A stretch of DNA of 20,609 nt, from NCBI RefSeq assembly GCF_040605455.1, contig NZ_JBEXCV010000153.1:1-20609 (forward strand). The letters are read 5' to 3'. Under the pieces are notes generated by a model. The model was not told the DNA's origin. It saw only the letters and a program-made list of their open reading frames with translations, and searched no databases. Of the stretch, positions 1-8,032 are shown in pieces (the first letter of the stretch is position 1; the number at the start of each line of letters is the position of its first letter). The translations under genes and the position numbers were made by a program. The stretch is from Embleya sp040605455. Its GTDB lineage: Bacteria > Actinomycetota > Actinomycetes > Streptomycetales > Streptomycetaceae.

Positions 1-306
1 CGGCGGCTCGGGCGCGGGCGGCGGGGGCTGCGGCGGGCGGGCGGCCTCGCGCACGGCGTTGGCCAGCGCTTCGAGGTCGTCGCTACTGGGTTTGCCCGCG
101 CTCGGATCCGGCGCCAGGCGCACGACATCCCAACCACGCGGCGCGGTCAGCCGCTCCGAGTGCTCGGCGCACAGGTCGTAGCAATGGGGCTCGGCGTAGG
201 TCGCGAGAGGGCCCAGGACGGCCGTGGAGTCGGCGTAGACGTACGTCAACGTGGCGACTGCGGTTCGGCCGCAGGCGGTCCGCGAACAGCGACGTACAGG
301 GCTCAC
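1..306 (-). CDS. DUF3499 family protein (partial, 3' end outside window)
   Basis: Read on the minus strand from GTG at 306, this gives 102 codons and runs off the window edge at position 1. The protein starts VSPVRRCSRTACGR and continues through TLTYVYADSTAVLGPLA and HCYDLCAEHSERL, which I recognise as the actinobacterial DUF3499 family. Paired cysteines (C-x4-C near the N-terminus, then HC-x3-C) suggest a small metal-binding protein; that is inference, as the family has no established function. The visible end is Pro/Ala-rich. In mycobacteria the gene lies beside a metallopeptidase-family gene and close to whiB2, the same arrangement as here. It is divergent from the gene at 488 with about 180 bp between. 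No clear Shine-Dalgarno precedes the GTG, so the start rests on family similarity. Confidence 0.85.
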   Translation of the reverse strand, partial: MSPVRRCSRTACGRTAVATLTYVYADSTAVLGPLATYAEPHCYDLCAEHSERLTAPRGWDVVRLAPDPSAGKPSSDDLEALANAVREAARPPQPPPPAPEPP

Positions 307-487
307 GACGATGGACGGTACCGCAAGCGGACCGAACCCGCGTCGTATCCGGGTGCGGTGTGACTCACGTGTCGCTCCTCACAGGGTGCGGGCGGCGTCT
401 CGCACCGCCGTTCGGCGCCCCGGCTCCCGCGCGAACGGGCCCGCGTGGACCGATCCGCATCGGGCCGGCAGGCCCTAAGCTCGTCCC

Positions 488-937
488 GTGCACAACGAGC
501 ACTCGGTCCCCTCTTCTCCTCGTGAGCGTGACCGGCGGCGCCGGAGTCGGCGCGACCGGCACGGCCGCGGCATGCGCGGCCCGCTCGCCCCGCCCCCCGT
601 GCCGATCGCGCTCACCCGCGCGCAGCGGTTCGACGACCTCGCCGCCGACGTCGTCGAACGGCTCGCCAAGCGCTGGCCGCAACTGGAGGAGGTCCGCTTC
701 GCGGTCCTGGACGTGCCCGAGGCCGAGACCGCGGTGAACGGCGACGAGGCGGTGGCGCTGGGCCGGCTGGTGCCGGCGACCAAAGGGGTCCCGGCGACGA
801 TCATCCTGTACCGGCGCCCGCTGGAACTGCGCGCGGAGGGCCGGACCGAGCTGGAGATGCTGGTCAACGACGTGCTCGTGGAGCAGGTCGCCGACCTGTT
901 GGGCATGGATCCGGACACCATCGACCCCGACGACTGA
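488..937 (+). CDS. Metallopeptidase-fold family protein, HE pair replaced
   Basis: 149 aa from a GTG start. The basic N-terminus with RDRHGRGMRGP, the central RWPQLEEVRFAVLDVP and the end VLVEQVADLLGMDPDTIDP match the actinobacterial minimal-zincin family (PF06262-like), as in mycobacterial Rv3259. Relatives, as I remember them, carry HE at the start of the last helix (HEVLVAQVA or HEVVVEQVA). Here the pair is N127-D128 (VNDVLVEQVA), so the usual zinc-binding His and catalytic Glu are gone. It is therefore probably not a working peptidase, or uses other residues; this is inference. The start is supported by the conserved arginine-rich leader, although no good ribosome-binding site is visible. 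It is divergent from DUF3499 and convergent with the DUF5719 gene, with a strong hairpin between. Confidence 0.85.
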   Translation: MHNEHSVPSSPRERDRRRRSRRDRHGRGMRGPLAPPPVPIALTRAQRFDDLAADVVERLAKRWPQLEEVRFAVLDVPEAETAVNGDEAVALGRLVPATKGVPATIILYRRPLELRAEGRTELEMLVNDVLVEQVADLLGMDPDTIDPDD

Positions 938-953
938 GCGCACGCAGCGCAGC

Positions 954-985
954 GGCCCGGGTCCCCGTCGCGGGGGACCCGGGCC
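954..985. terminator. Bidirectional hairpin between convergent genes
   Basis: A perfect 13-bp stem (954-966 with 973-985, GGCCCGGGTCCCC) closes a 6-nt loop. It lies 17 bp after the metallopeptidase-fold gene and 28 bp from the end of the convergent DUF5719 gene, so it can serve both strands. Only a weak T-rich tract follows (GTGTCGTTT), as is common for actinomycete terminators. Confidence 0.75.
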
Positions 986-1012
986 GTGTCGTTTCCGGCG
1001 CGGTGCGGCGTG

Positions 1013-2482
1013 CTACTTCTGCGGGACCAGCAGGGACAGGTCCTCGCGCGCGTTGGGCACCACGACGGTCTCCGTCGTCGGCACGAACGGCTGCACCGTG
1101 AACGCGGTGGTCTTGCCCATCGTCTCGGTGATCGTGCGCGCCACGTGCACCGGCTGCGAGCCCGGCTGTGCTTCGGCGATCACCGCGAACCGGGCGGCGC
1201 CGGCGGGTGCCGGAGCGGGCACCTGGATCGTGGTCCCGGCGGGCACCTCCACGTCTGCGGACACCGGCTCGCCCTTGTCGCCGATCGAGGTGAGCTTGAC
1301 CTTGGCCGGGCCCTTGGGCGCGGTGAGCGAGATCGTGCTCGTGACCGCGCCGCCGGTGCGGTTCTCCGCGACCACCGCGCGCCCGGCGAGTTCGGGGCCG
1401 GCGGCCAGGAAGGCCACCTCGGCGTCCGCTCCGGTGCCCTGCACCACCCGGACGCCGGCGATGATGTCCGCGCGCCCGGAGGTGAGTCGCAGCGCGCCCG
1501 CGTCGCTCCGGGTGACCGGGCCGAGGTCGATCACCGTCACCTTGTTGCCCTTGACCTCGGTGCTCTCGTGCTCGACCGGCTTGAAGGTGTTCACCTTGCC
1601 GGCCACGGACAGCTGGACGTCGGTGCTCTCGCCGCTCGGCGACAGCAGCATCAGCTGCACGTTGCCCGCGTCGCCGGTGAACGCGGGCAGGCCGGCGACC
1701 ACCAGGTTGCGGCTCGGTGCCCCGGCCGAGGGCAGCCAGTCGGTGCCCACCGCGCCCTCCTGGTCCCGGATCGCCGCGCCGACCCGGCCGGTGCGGGCGA
1801 TCACGTGCACCGCCACGCCCGAGAAGACCGCGCTCGGGTTGAGCGTGCGCAGCATCACCGGCAGTGTCGCGCCGGGGGCCAGGGTCAGCCCGCGGCCCGC
1901 CTCGGCCTCGATCGGGCCGTTCGGCCCGAACAGCTCCAGATCGACGACGGCCGGCGTGTCCTTGCTGTTGGACAGGTACAGGTACGCGTCGCGGTTCTCG
2001 GCGGTGGAGGTGCCCACGAACCAGCGGTCGGTGGTCGGCGCCTCGCAGGCCAGGCCGGCCAGGCCGCGACCGGCGCCGCTGGGCACGCGGGTGACCGCGC
2101 CGGCCGAGAAGCCCGGCGCGAACGCCCCGGCGGCGTTGCCCACGAGCGGCGGGACGTCGACGTTGTCCACGCCGAAGCTCGCGAGCTTGCCCGGGGCCTC
2201 GACCTTGGTGCGCACCTTGGTCCGGTCGCCGAGGTCGACGACGCTCGCCTCACCGCCGCCCGCCGCGTTCTGCGCGGGCGGGGTCAGTGCGGACACCCCC
2301 GTCGAACTGCCGGGCAGCTCCCGGATGAACGGGCAGCTCAGCTCGGCCTGTTGCACCGGCACCCGGCTCGCCGCCGGCGGCGGCGCGGCCTTGCTCTCGG
2401 TCGGGCGGGTCACGATCGCCAGACCGACGACCGCGGCCAGCAGCGCGACGACGACGGCCAGGGAGAGGGTGGTGCGCTTCAC
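1013..2482 (-). CDS. DUF5719 family membrane-anchored extracellular protein
   Basis: 489 aa from GTG at 2482. MKRTTLSLAVVVALLAAVVG is a positively charged leader followed by one hydrophobic segment (about residues 6-26). The rest is a soluble region, rich in Gly, Ala, Val and Thr and beta-like in composition, expected outside the cell. It corresponds to the DUF5719 family found beside this type of glycosyltransferase in streptomycetes; its function is unknown. The GTG overlaps the stop of the upstream glycosyltransferase by 4 bp (GTGA), which fixes the start and implies translational coupling. Pairing with a membrane glycosyltransferase suggests a role in building or presenting an envelope glycan; this is inference. 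Confidence 0.85.
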   Translation of the reverse strand: MKRTTLSLAVVVALLAAVVGLAIVTRPTESKAAPPPAASRVPVQQAELSCPFIRELPGSSTGVSALTPPAQNAAGGGEASVVDLGDRTKVRTKVEAPGKLASFGVDNVDVPPLVGNAAGAFAPGFSAGAVTRVPSGAGRGLAGLACEAPTTDRWFVGTSTAENRDAYLYLSNSKDTPAVVDLELFGPNGPIEAEAGRGLTLAPGATLPVMLRTLNPSAVFSGVAVHVIARTGRVGAAIRDQEGAVGTDWLPSAGAPSRNLVVAGLPAFTGDAGNVQLMLLSPSGESTDVQLSVAGKVNTFKPVEHESTEVKGNKVTVIDLGPVTRSDAGALRLTSGRADIIAGVRVVQGTGADAEVAFLAAGPELAGRAVVAENRTGGAVTSTISLTAPKGPAKVKLTSIGDKGEPVSADVEVPAGTTIQVPAPAPAGAARFAVIAEAQPGSQPVHVARTITETMGKTTAFTVQPFVPTTETVVVPNAREDLSLLVPQK

Positions 2483-5400
2483 GGGCGGTCTCCCTGCGAG
2501 GGCGGCGGCCACGGTTGGTCACCCGAGCTCGGCTCGGGCGGCCATCCGCCGCCGTGGTCCGGGTAGGCGTTCGGGTCGTACTGCGGCGCGGGCACCACGT
2601 TGCCGTACTCGTCGTAGACGGGGTGCTGCGGCTGGGGCGGAACCCAGCCGTAGGAGCCCGCCGCCTCCGAACCGTCCGGCGCACCCGGCGCGACCGGGGT
2701 GCCCTGGTCGTACTGGTAACCCTGGTAGTCCGGGTAGCCCTGGTACTCCTGCCCGTAGTCCTGCTGCGGGTACTGCTCGTACGCCGGCGTCGCGGCGTCG
2801 TAGGCGGCGCCGTTCCACGCCGGTGCCGGCACCGGCGCCTCGGCCGGGTCGGTGCGCTGCTCGGGGAAGCCGAATGCGTCCGGGCCGTCGGCGGCCACCG
2901 CGACCGGTACCGCCTCCGGGGCCGGCACCGGCTCCTCGGCCTCGGTCTTGGCCCGGCGGGCGCGTCGCCCGGTGCCCTCGCCGGCGGCGGGGGTCGAGCC
3001 GGCGTCGTCCGGCAGGTCGTCGTCGGTGCCGCGCCTGCGGGCGGGCAGCGCCATCACGAACACGACGAACACCAGGACGCCTTGCACGAGCAGCCAGATG
3101 CCGTGTCCGCCGGAGGCGTGGGTGAGTTCGAGCCGGCCCGCCTCCGGGCGCAGTTCGAAGCCCTGCGCCCAGCCGTCCAGCGTGCGGGCGGTCAGCTTCT
3201 TCCCGCCCTGGGTGGCCTGCCATCCCGAGTCGGCGCGCTCCGCGAGCCGCAGGATCCGACCCTGCGGGCCGGCCTCGATCCGGGTGGACACGCCCTCACG
3301 GGTGGAGGGGACCGCCACGCTGCGACCGTCGGGGTCGACGATCAGCGCGCGGCCGACCGGGTACTGCAGGCGCCACAGCGTGGCGCCCTGGGTGGCACCG
3401 ACCCGGGCCAGGCCCGGCGTGCCGTCGAGGCGGGTGGTCAGCTCGTTGCCCACCGGCGGCTTGAGCTGGACGAACTCGATGCCGTACGGGACGAGCATGT
3501 TCGCGGTCGCGCCGCCGCCACCGGAGAGCAGCTTGCCCAGGAACGTGTCGAACTGCCGGTATGTGGACGCCTTGGGCGCCAGCTCGGCGTCGCCCAGCAC
3601 CGGGCCCGCGCCGCGCACGATCGTGTAGGCGACGTTGCCCGGCTCGGGCGAGGTCAGCACCAGGGTGCGCGGATGCCGCGGCCCGGTGGCCTCCTCGGCC
3701 ACGAACGCGGGCACCACGACCGGGTCACGGCGCTCCAGCGGCCCGTTGGCGCCCTGCCACAGCCAGGCCCCGGCGGCCACGACCGGGGTGAGTCCGGCCA
3801 GCACGGCCAGCACCACCGCGGTGGGCTGGCGCCAGCCGAAGCTGCCGGCCGCGACTCGGGTGCGGGCGTCCTCGGCGCCGACCATCGCCGCGGCGACGTA
3901 GCCGAGCGCGATCACCACCACGGCCGCGCCGGGCCAGGCGGGCGCCTTGTCGCCGGTGGCCTCGACGGTGAGTTCGACGTGGCTGACCACGACCGCGAGG
4001 ACCAGGCCGACCACGGCCACCGCCCACGCGCCCAGCACCGCCGCGCGGCGCGAGTCGCGCAACAACGCGGCCAGCGCGGCCAACAGCAGCGCGCCGGTGA
4101 GCCACACCGGCAGTGTCCCGGGACCACCCGGGTCCAGGAGCAGCAGGCCGACCGGGCTGGTGCCCTTCTCGGCCAGTGCGTCGCCGGCCAGTCCGGGCTC
4201 GGTCAGGAACAGCGTGGGCTTGCCCGCCAGGGCCAGGGTCCACGGGCCGAGCAGCACGAGCGGGGTGCCGAGCACGACACCGATGCGCAGCAGCAGGCCC
4301 ATTCCCGGTCGCGGGCCGAGCAGCCCCGCGAAGGACGCCCCGACGGCGATCAGCGCGATCAACGCGACCGCGAGCCACAGCAGCGGCGTGAACGCCGCCG
4401 CGACGGCCAGGGCCAGTCCGGTGGCCCAGGCCGCGCGCATGGACGGTTTCAGGTCGCCGGCGCCGAACACCTGGGCCGCGCCGCGCGCGACCACGGGAGC
4501 CAGCACCAACGCGACCGCGGTGCCGATCCGACCGGAGGCGATCGCGCCGGTGGCCACGGGGGTCAGCGCGTACACGGCCGCGCCCCACACTCGCACGCCC
4601 GGCGCGGACACCAGTCGGCGTGAGCACAGGTAGGCGCTGATCCCGGCGAACGGGACGCTGCCGATCAGCAGTACCGCGACCGCGGTGCCGGCCTTGCCCA
4701 GCAGCAGGGTCGCGAACGCGGCCAGCGCGCCGACGTAGGGCGGTGCGCTCGCCGCCTCGCCGAAGCCGACGCCGTGCCAGGTGTCGCGGTAGCGGTGCCA
4801 CAGGTCCGCCGCGCCCTCGGGCGCGGGCAGCAGGGCGCCGCCGAACAGGCTGCCGCCGCCGAGCAACTCGCGGGCGGCGAACAGGGTGATCAGGGTGAGT
4901 GCGACGGCGAGCGAGAGTCCGGGGCGGCGCATCAGCATGCGCAGCTTGACGAAGTTCTCCGTGTCGAGCGACTCGGCGTCCGCGTCGACCGGGCCCGATT
5001 CGGCGCTGCTGTGTCGCCCGGACCGGGTCTCCGGTTCCTCGCTCCGCCGCAGGTTGCCCAGCAGACCCTCGGCGGCATGGCGCACGGTGGCGGCACGGCT
5101 GGGGAACAGGTCGCCCAGGTCCTTGTCGGACATGGTTCGGGTGCGGGCCCGGGCGCGGCGTGCGGACAGGAACGCGCCCGGACGCAGCAACACCGACATG
5201 GTGCCGAGCAGTTCGTCCAGGGCCATCCCGGGTAGCTTGCCGAGCAGGTAGCCCAGGGTGCGGAACAGCCCGCCGAACAACAGCCGGAACCAGAGCAGCG
5301 GCCAGCCGGCACCGGTGGTGTTCGCCAGCAGGGTGAAGGCGGCCCCCGCGCGGTCCACCCGGTGCGGGCGGTCGGCCGCGACATCGATCGGCCGGCGCTC

Positions 5401-6213
5401 GCGCGTGGCCGCCTCGGCGTGTTGCACCACCGCGTCCGGCACGATCACCACGCGGTGTCCGGCGGCGTTGACCCGCCAGCCGAAGTCGGTGTCGTCGCGC
5501 GCGAGGGGCAGGTGCGGGTCGAAGCCGCCCAGGCCCTCCCACACGTCGCGGCGCACCAGCATGCCCGCGCTGGAGACGGAGAGCACGCCGCGGACCGCGT
5601 CGTGCTGGCCCTGGTCCTGCTCGCGGCGCTCCAGGCCGGTCCAGCGCCGGCCGCTGCCGGTGAGCGTGGTGCCGACCTCCAGGAGCTGCCTGCGGTCGTA
5701 CCAACTGCGCACCTTGGGGCCGAGCACGGCCACGGAGGGCAGTTCGTCGGCGGCGCGCAGCAGCAGGTGCAGCGCGTCGGGTGCGGGCTCGCTGTCGTCG
5801 TGCAGGAGCCACAGCCACTCGACCGGTTCGGTCGACCGCGGCGGGCGGTCCTGATCGGTGTCGCCGTACGGGTCCGACGCGTCGTACGCGTCGGTCCGGT
5901 AGGGCAGGGACGCGGGGTCGACGTACGGCGCGGCACGCAGGGCTTCACTCACGGCGGCACCGAACGTGGTCCGTCGCTCGGCATGGAGCACCGAGCCCTG
6001 ACCGAGCGCGTCCTCCAGCAGACCGGCCGAGGCGTCGGTACTGCCGGTGTCGACCGCGACGACGCGCTGGGCCGGGCGCTCCTGACCGAGCAGGCCGGTC
6101 AGTGTGCGAGGCAACCAGCGTGCCCCGTCGTGGGCGACGAGGATCGCGGTGACGATGTGCCGTGGAAAAGCCGGAGCTTGCGCGTATGCCGACTGATGGC
6201 TGAAAAGTGACAT
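2479..6213 (-). CDS. Large GT2 glycosyltransferase-membrane fusion protein
   Basis: 1244 aa from ATG at 6213, chosen because MSLFSHQSAYAQAPAFPR leads straight into the GT2 fold as in streptomycete relatives. Residues about 20-310 are a family 2 glycosyltransferase: VTAILVAHDGARWLP, VVAVDTGSTD (nucleotide-sugar Asp), LHDDSEP (metal-binding D139-D140) and ARDDTDFGWR. From about 430 to 860 come many hydrophobic segments, then a soluble, probably extracellular region to about 1080. One more membrane helix (WLLVQGVLVFVVFVMALPA) follows, then a long cytoplasmic tail. The tail is acidic and proline-rich and ends in Tyr/Gln/Gly/Pro-rich sequence such as YPDYQGYQYDQG. It overlaps the DUF5719 gene by 4 bp. 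The likely job is transfer of a sugar to an envelope acceptor; donor and acceptor cannot be read from the sequence. Confidence 0.88.
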   Translation of the reverse strand: MSLFSHQSAYAQAPAFPRHIVTAILVAHDGARWLPRTLTGLLGQERPAQRVVAVDTGSTDASAGLLEDALGQGSVLHAERRTTFGAAVSEALRAAPYVDPASLPYRTDAYDASDPYGDTDQDRPPRSTEPVEWLWLLHDDSEPAPDALHLLLRAADELPSVAVLGPKVRSWYDRRQLLEVGTTLTGSGRRWTGLERREQDQGQHDAVRGVLSVSSAGMLVRRDVWEGLGGFDPHLPLARDDTDFGWRVNAAGHRVVIVPDAVVQHAEAATRERRPIDVAADRPHRVDRAGAAFTLLANTTGAGWPLLWFRLLFGGLFRTLGYLLGKLPGMALDELLGTMSVLLRPGAFLSARRARARTRTMSDKDLGDLFPSRAATVRHAAEGLLGNLRRSEEPETRSGRHSSAESGPVDADAESLDTENFVKLRMLMRRPGLSLAVALTLITLFAARELLGGGSLFGGALLPAPEGAADLWHRYRDTWHGVGFGEAASAPPYVGALAAFATLLLGKAGTAVAVLLIGSVPFAGISAYLCSRRLVSAPGVRVWGAAVYALTPVATGAIASGRIGTAVALVLAPVVARGAAQVFGAGDLKPSMRAAWATGLALAVAAAFTPLLWLAVALIALIAVGASFAGLLGPRPGMGLLLRIGVVLGTPLVLLGPWTLALAGKPTLFLTEPGLAGDALAEKGTSPVGLLLLDPGGPGTLPVWLTGALLLAALAALLRDSRRAAVLGAWAVAVVGLVLAVVVSHVELTVEATGDKAPAWPGAAVVVIALGYVAAAMVGAEDARTRVAAGSFGWRQPTAVVLAVLAGLTPVVAAGAWLWQGANGPLERRDPVVVPAFVAEEATGPRHPRTLVLTSPEPGNVAYTIVRGAGPVLGDAELAPKASTYRQFDTFLGKLLSGGGGATANMLVPYGIEFVQLKPPVGNELTTRLDGTPGLARVGATQGATLWRLQYPVGRALIVDPDGRSVAVPSTREGVSTRIEAGPQGRILRLAERADSGWQATQGGKKLTARTLDGWAQGFELRPEAGRLELTHASGGHGIWLLVQGVLVFVVFVMALPARRRGTDDDLPDDAGSTPAAGEGTGRRARRAKTEAEEPVPAPEAVPVAVAADGPDAFGFPEQRTDPAEAPVPAPAWNGAAYDAATPAYEQYPQQDYGQEYQGYPDYQGYQYDQGTPVAPGAPDGSEAAGSYGWVPPQPQHPVYDEYGNVVPAPQYDPNAYPDHGGGWPPEPSSGDQPWPPPSQGDRP

Positions 6214-6322
6214 CGAGTGCGGGGACCCCGGGGGGCTCGAAGCGGCGTGGTACCAGCGGTCCGGCATCCGGCCGAACGGCCAACACACTACGCGACGGGC
6301 ACCCCGCGCCCGCTCTGCTCGG

Positions 6323-6361
6323 GTCGGGGCCTCTCCCGACGACCGTCAGCGGGCGACGGTC
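6323..6361 (-). terminator. Paired hairpins after whiB
   Basis: Two adjacent inverted repeats lie at and just past the whiB stop codon. One is 6341-6347 with 6355-6361 (7-bp stem, 7-nt loop); the other is 6323-6328 with 6335-6340 (6-bp stem, 6-nt loop). There is no U-tract. They may end or trim the whiB transcript before the glycosyltransferase gene; this is inference from position and pairing. Confidence 0.4.
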
Positions 6362-6629
6362 AGACGGCCGCCTTCTTGAGCCGGCGCCGCTCGCGCTCGG
6401 ACAATCCGCCCCAGATCCCGAAGCGCTCGTCGTTGGCCAGCGCGTATTCCAGGCACTCGTCGCGCACCTCGCACGCGAGGCAGACCTTCTTGGCCTCTCG
6501 CGTCGAGCCGCCCTTCTCCGGGAAGAACGACTCGGGGTCGGTCTGCGCGCACAGTGCGCGCTCCTGCCAACCGAGCTCCTCCTCCTCGCTCTCGCCCTCG
6601 GCGACCAGTAGCTGGAACAGCTCGCCCAT
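6360..6629 (-). CDS. whiB: WhiB, sporulation Fe-S transcription regulator
   Basis: 89 aa with the full Wbl architecture. Four cluster-binding cysteines are C27, C50, C53 and C59 (C-x22-C-x2-C-x5-C). The turn motif FGIWGG follows at 70-75, then the basic DNA-contacting tail ERERRRLKKAAV. From about residue 18 on it is, as I remember it, almost identical to Streptomyces WhiB, the [4Fe-4S] partner of WhiA that switches on sporulation septation; mycobacterial WhiB2 is the orthologue. The N-terminal ~15 residues are acidic and variable. A strong ribosome-binding site, GAGGAGG, ends 6 nt before the ATG. A promoter and two palindromic sites lie just upstream. It is transcribed away from the cysteine dioxygenase gene. 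Confidence 0.97.
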   Translation of the reverse strand: MGELFQLLVAEGESEEEELGWQERALCAQTDPESFFPEKGGSTREAKKVCLACEVRDECLEYALANDERFGIWGGLSERERRRLKKAAV

Positions 6630-6635
6630 CGCGTG

Positions 6636-6642
6636 CCTCCTC
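6636..6642 (-). promoter_or_regulatory. whiB ribosome-binding site
   Basis: GAGGAGG on the minus strand, 6 nt before the whiB ATG. It is the strongest Shine-Dalgarno I noticed in the window and fixes the whiB start. Confidence 0.85.
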
Positions 6643-6670
6643 GACCCGTTTTTGCGTCCCCGTGATTAAG

Positions 6671-6686
6671 CCGTTACCGGTAACGG
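6671..6686. promoter_or_regulatory. Perfect 16-bp palindrome, candidate operator for whiB
   Basis: CCGTTACCGGTAACGG is a perfect dyad. It lies 42-57 bp upstream of the whiB start codon and just downstream of the predicted -10 box, where a bound dimer would block initiation or early elongation. No named regulator can be assigned from the sequence. Confidence 0.55.
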
Positions 6687-6703
6687 TTCACGACGTGTGT
6701 GAA
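6687..6703. promoter_or_regulatory. Inverted repeat TTCAC-N7-GTGAA at the whiB start site
   Basis: Two 5-bp arms (6687-6691 and 6699-6703) are separated by 7 bp. They abut the palindrome at 6671-6686 and the proposed -10 box. The half-sites resemble those of BldD, which is known to control whiB in Streptomyces, but the spacing differs from the BldD consensus as I know it. A second regulator or degenerate site is possible. Confidence 0.35.
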
Positions 6704-6733
6704 ATTACAAGCGCGTCGTTGCTGCGACGTCAA
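6704..6733 (-). promoter_or_regulatory. Candidate whiB promoter
   Basis: On the minus strand, TTGACG (6733-6728) and TGTAAT (6709-6704) are separated by 18 bp, a reasonable fit to a housekeeping or WhiG-independent promoter. The predicted transcript would start near 6697, leaving a leader of about 70 nt that includes the palindrome. Assigned by eye only. Confidence 0.45.
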
Positions 6734-7468
6734 GCTGGGCTCTGCTATTAGAGCGGGGATTCACTCCCCGGGACCACAGCAATCCGAATTGACCACATAG
6801 ATGGACAGATTCGGACAAACGCTATGTCACGCGATCGCCTCGACGTTCCGGGCGGGGAGCGTACCGGCGGGGGCGCGACGACATTCGATGCCAACCCGTG
6901 ATGACCTCTGCAATGGACTACGCCTCACACCGTCCGCACAGTTCCCGGGACGGGCCCGAAAACCGCGATGATGACCGAGGTCACACATCCGGGCCACGCG
7001 TCGAGGTCACCCGAAAATGGGCCTCCCCGTGCCCTGCGGGCTTCAATCCCTTCCCAGGATTCCTCACCCGAATCGGGCAGCTGCCGCCCGATTCGGGTGA
7101 GGACCGGCGTCGGCGGACCGCGGCGAGTTGACAGGGCCACCCCGTAGACGGTCTTCTTTTCCCATGTCCGCACGCTGCAGCCGGTACCGGAGTCGTCCTG
7201 TCGACGTCCGTCGGGTGTTCAGCGCGCTGTGTCCGCCGTGCGACCACGTGTACAGCTGTTGTCCGGGCTGTATCGCCTGAGGACGCCTTTTCGGCAGTCC
7301 TCCGCGCAAGCGGCGGCACTCTTTCCCCCTTTATCGGCACGGCCGTTCGATTCGGCCGAATGTCCGTTCGGGTTGCTGTCGGCCGCTCGCGTGTTCGCTT
7401 TCGATCCGCCGCGTTCGCCTGATCCGCCGCGCCAGAAGAATCGCGCAGACATCCCGAAGGACTCCCCT
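6734..7468. other. Long gene-free region between whiB and cysteine dioxygenase
   Basis: About 735 bp without a convincing gene; the short open frames here lack actinomycete codon pattern and ribosome-binding sites. It is less GC-rich than its surroundings near 6780-6830. It holds a small hairpin (6754-6759 with 6765-6770), a direct repeat CGAGGTCAC at 6976-6984 and 7002-7010, and the 18-bp hairpin at 7061-7103. Divergent promoters for whiB and the cysteine dioxygenase gene must lie here or close by. A small RNA is possible but not shown. Confidence 0.6.
7061..7103. repeat. Perfect 18-bp inverted repeat with 7-nt loop
   Basis: 7061-7078 (TCCTCACCCGAATCGGGC) pairs perfectly with 7086-7103, closing the loop AGCTGCC. 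No U-tract follows on either strand and the flanking reading frames are not convincing genes. It could be a structured RNA element, the end of an unannotated small RNA, or a protein-binding cruciform site. Confidence 0.7.
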
Positions 7469-8032
7469 ATGTCCAGCGACATCACCGTCGCCGGCGACCC
7501 GCTCGCCGCCCCCGCCGTGCTCGCCCTCCCCGTCGCTCCCCCCGTGCGTCCGGCCGTCGCCCGACTCGCCGCGCTCGCCCGGCAGCATGCCGGCCTGGTC
7601 GCGGCCGAGCTCGACCAGGTCCGCTACGACCCGATCTCCCGCTGGTACAAGCGGCTCGCCGCGACCGAGGACATGGAGGTCTGGCTGCTGAGCTGGCTGC
7701 CCGGCCAGAGCACCGGACTGCACGACCACGGCGGCTCCTCCGGCGTGTTCACCGTGGTCTCCGGCGAACTGCACGAGCGTTCCCTGGTGGTCACCCCGCT
7801 GCGTCGGGCCGGCGCCCGCGAGCGGGTGCTCACCGCCGGTGCGACCCGCGTGTTCGGGCCGACCTATGTACACGAGGTGACCAACATGGGCACCGAGCCG
7901 GCGGTCAGCGTGCACGTGTACACGCCTCGACTGGACTCGATGAACCTGTACGACGCCGGCGAGGACATCGCGCGGCCGAGCTTCGCACCGCTGCGCCGGG
8001 TCGGCGTCGAGCGTTCGGGAGACCAGTGGTGA
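7469..8032 (+). CDS. Cysteine dioxygenase family protein (cupin)
   Basis: 187 aa. It belongs to the type I cysteine dioxygenase cupin family (PF05995), which oxidises a thiol such as L-cysteine to the sulfinic acid with Fe(II) and O2 in the cytoplasm. The first cupin motif is GLHDHGGSSGVFTVVSGEL with H85 and H87, and the third iron ligand is H135 in YVHEVTN; VSVHVYTPRL closes the barrel. The length is normal for bacterial members. The start at 7469 has GAAGGA 7 nt upstream and begins MSSDITVAGDP; a Pro/Ala-rich stretch of about 25 residues precedes the fold. The stop overlaps the rhodanese start by 4 bp, so the two probably act together on sulfur compounds. The exact thiol substrate is not certain. 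Confidence 0.9.
   Translation: MSSDITVAGDPLAAPAVLALPVAPPVRPAVARLAALARQHAGLVAAELDQVRYDPISRWYKRLAATEDMEVWLLSWLPGQSTGLHDHGGSSGVFTVVSGELHERSLVVTPLRRAGARERVLTAGATRVFGPTYVHEVTNMGTEPAVSVHVYTPRLDSMNLYDAGEDIARPSFAPLRRVGVERSGDQW

Noticed and set aside
160..363. Short plus-strand frames at the left edge
   Set aside because: They are antisense to the DUF3499 gene, whose cysteine and TLTYVYADSTAVLGPLA motifs are clear.
1053..3125. Long open frame on the plus strand opposite the DUF5719 and GT2 genes
   Set aside because: GC-rich codon bias opens the antisense frames; the translation is Arg/Ala/Pro/Ser-rich with no domain, while the minus strand has clear family motifs.
6898..7131. 77-codon frame upstream of the cysteine dioxygenase gene
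   Set aside because: No ribosome-binding site, no family resemblance, and it runs through the perfect hairpin at 7061-7103.
7128..7150. TTGACA as a -35 box for the cysteine dioxygenase gene
   Set aside because: The only TAGACG-like -10 box is 11 bp away, too close, and nothing suitable lies at 16-19 bp.
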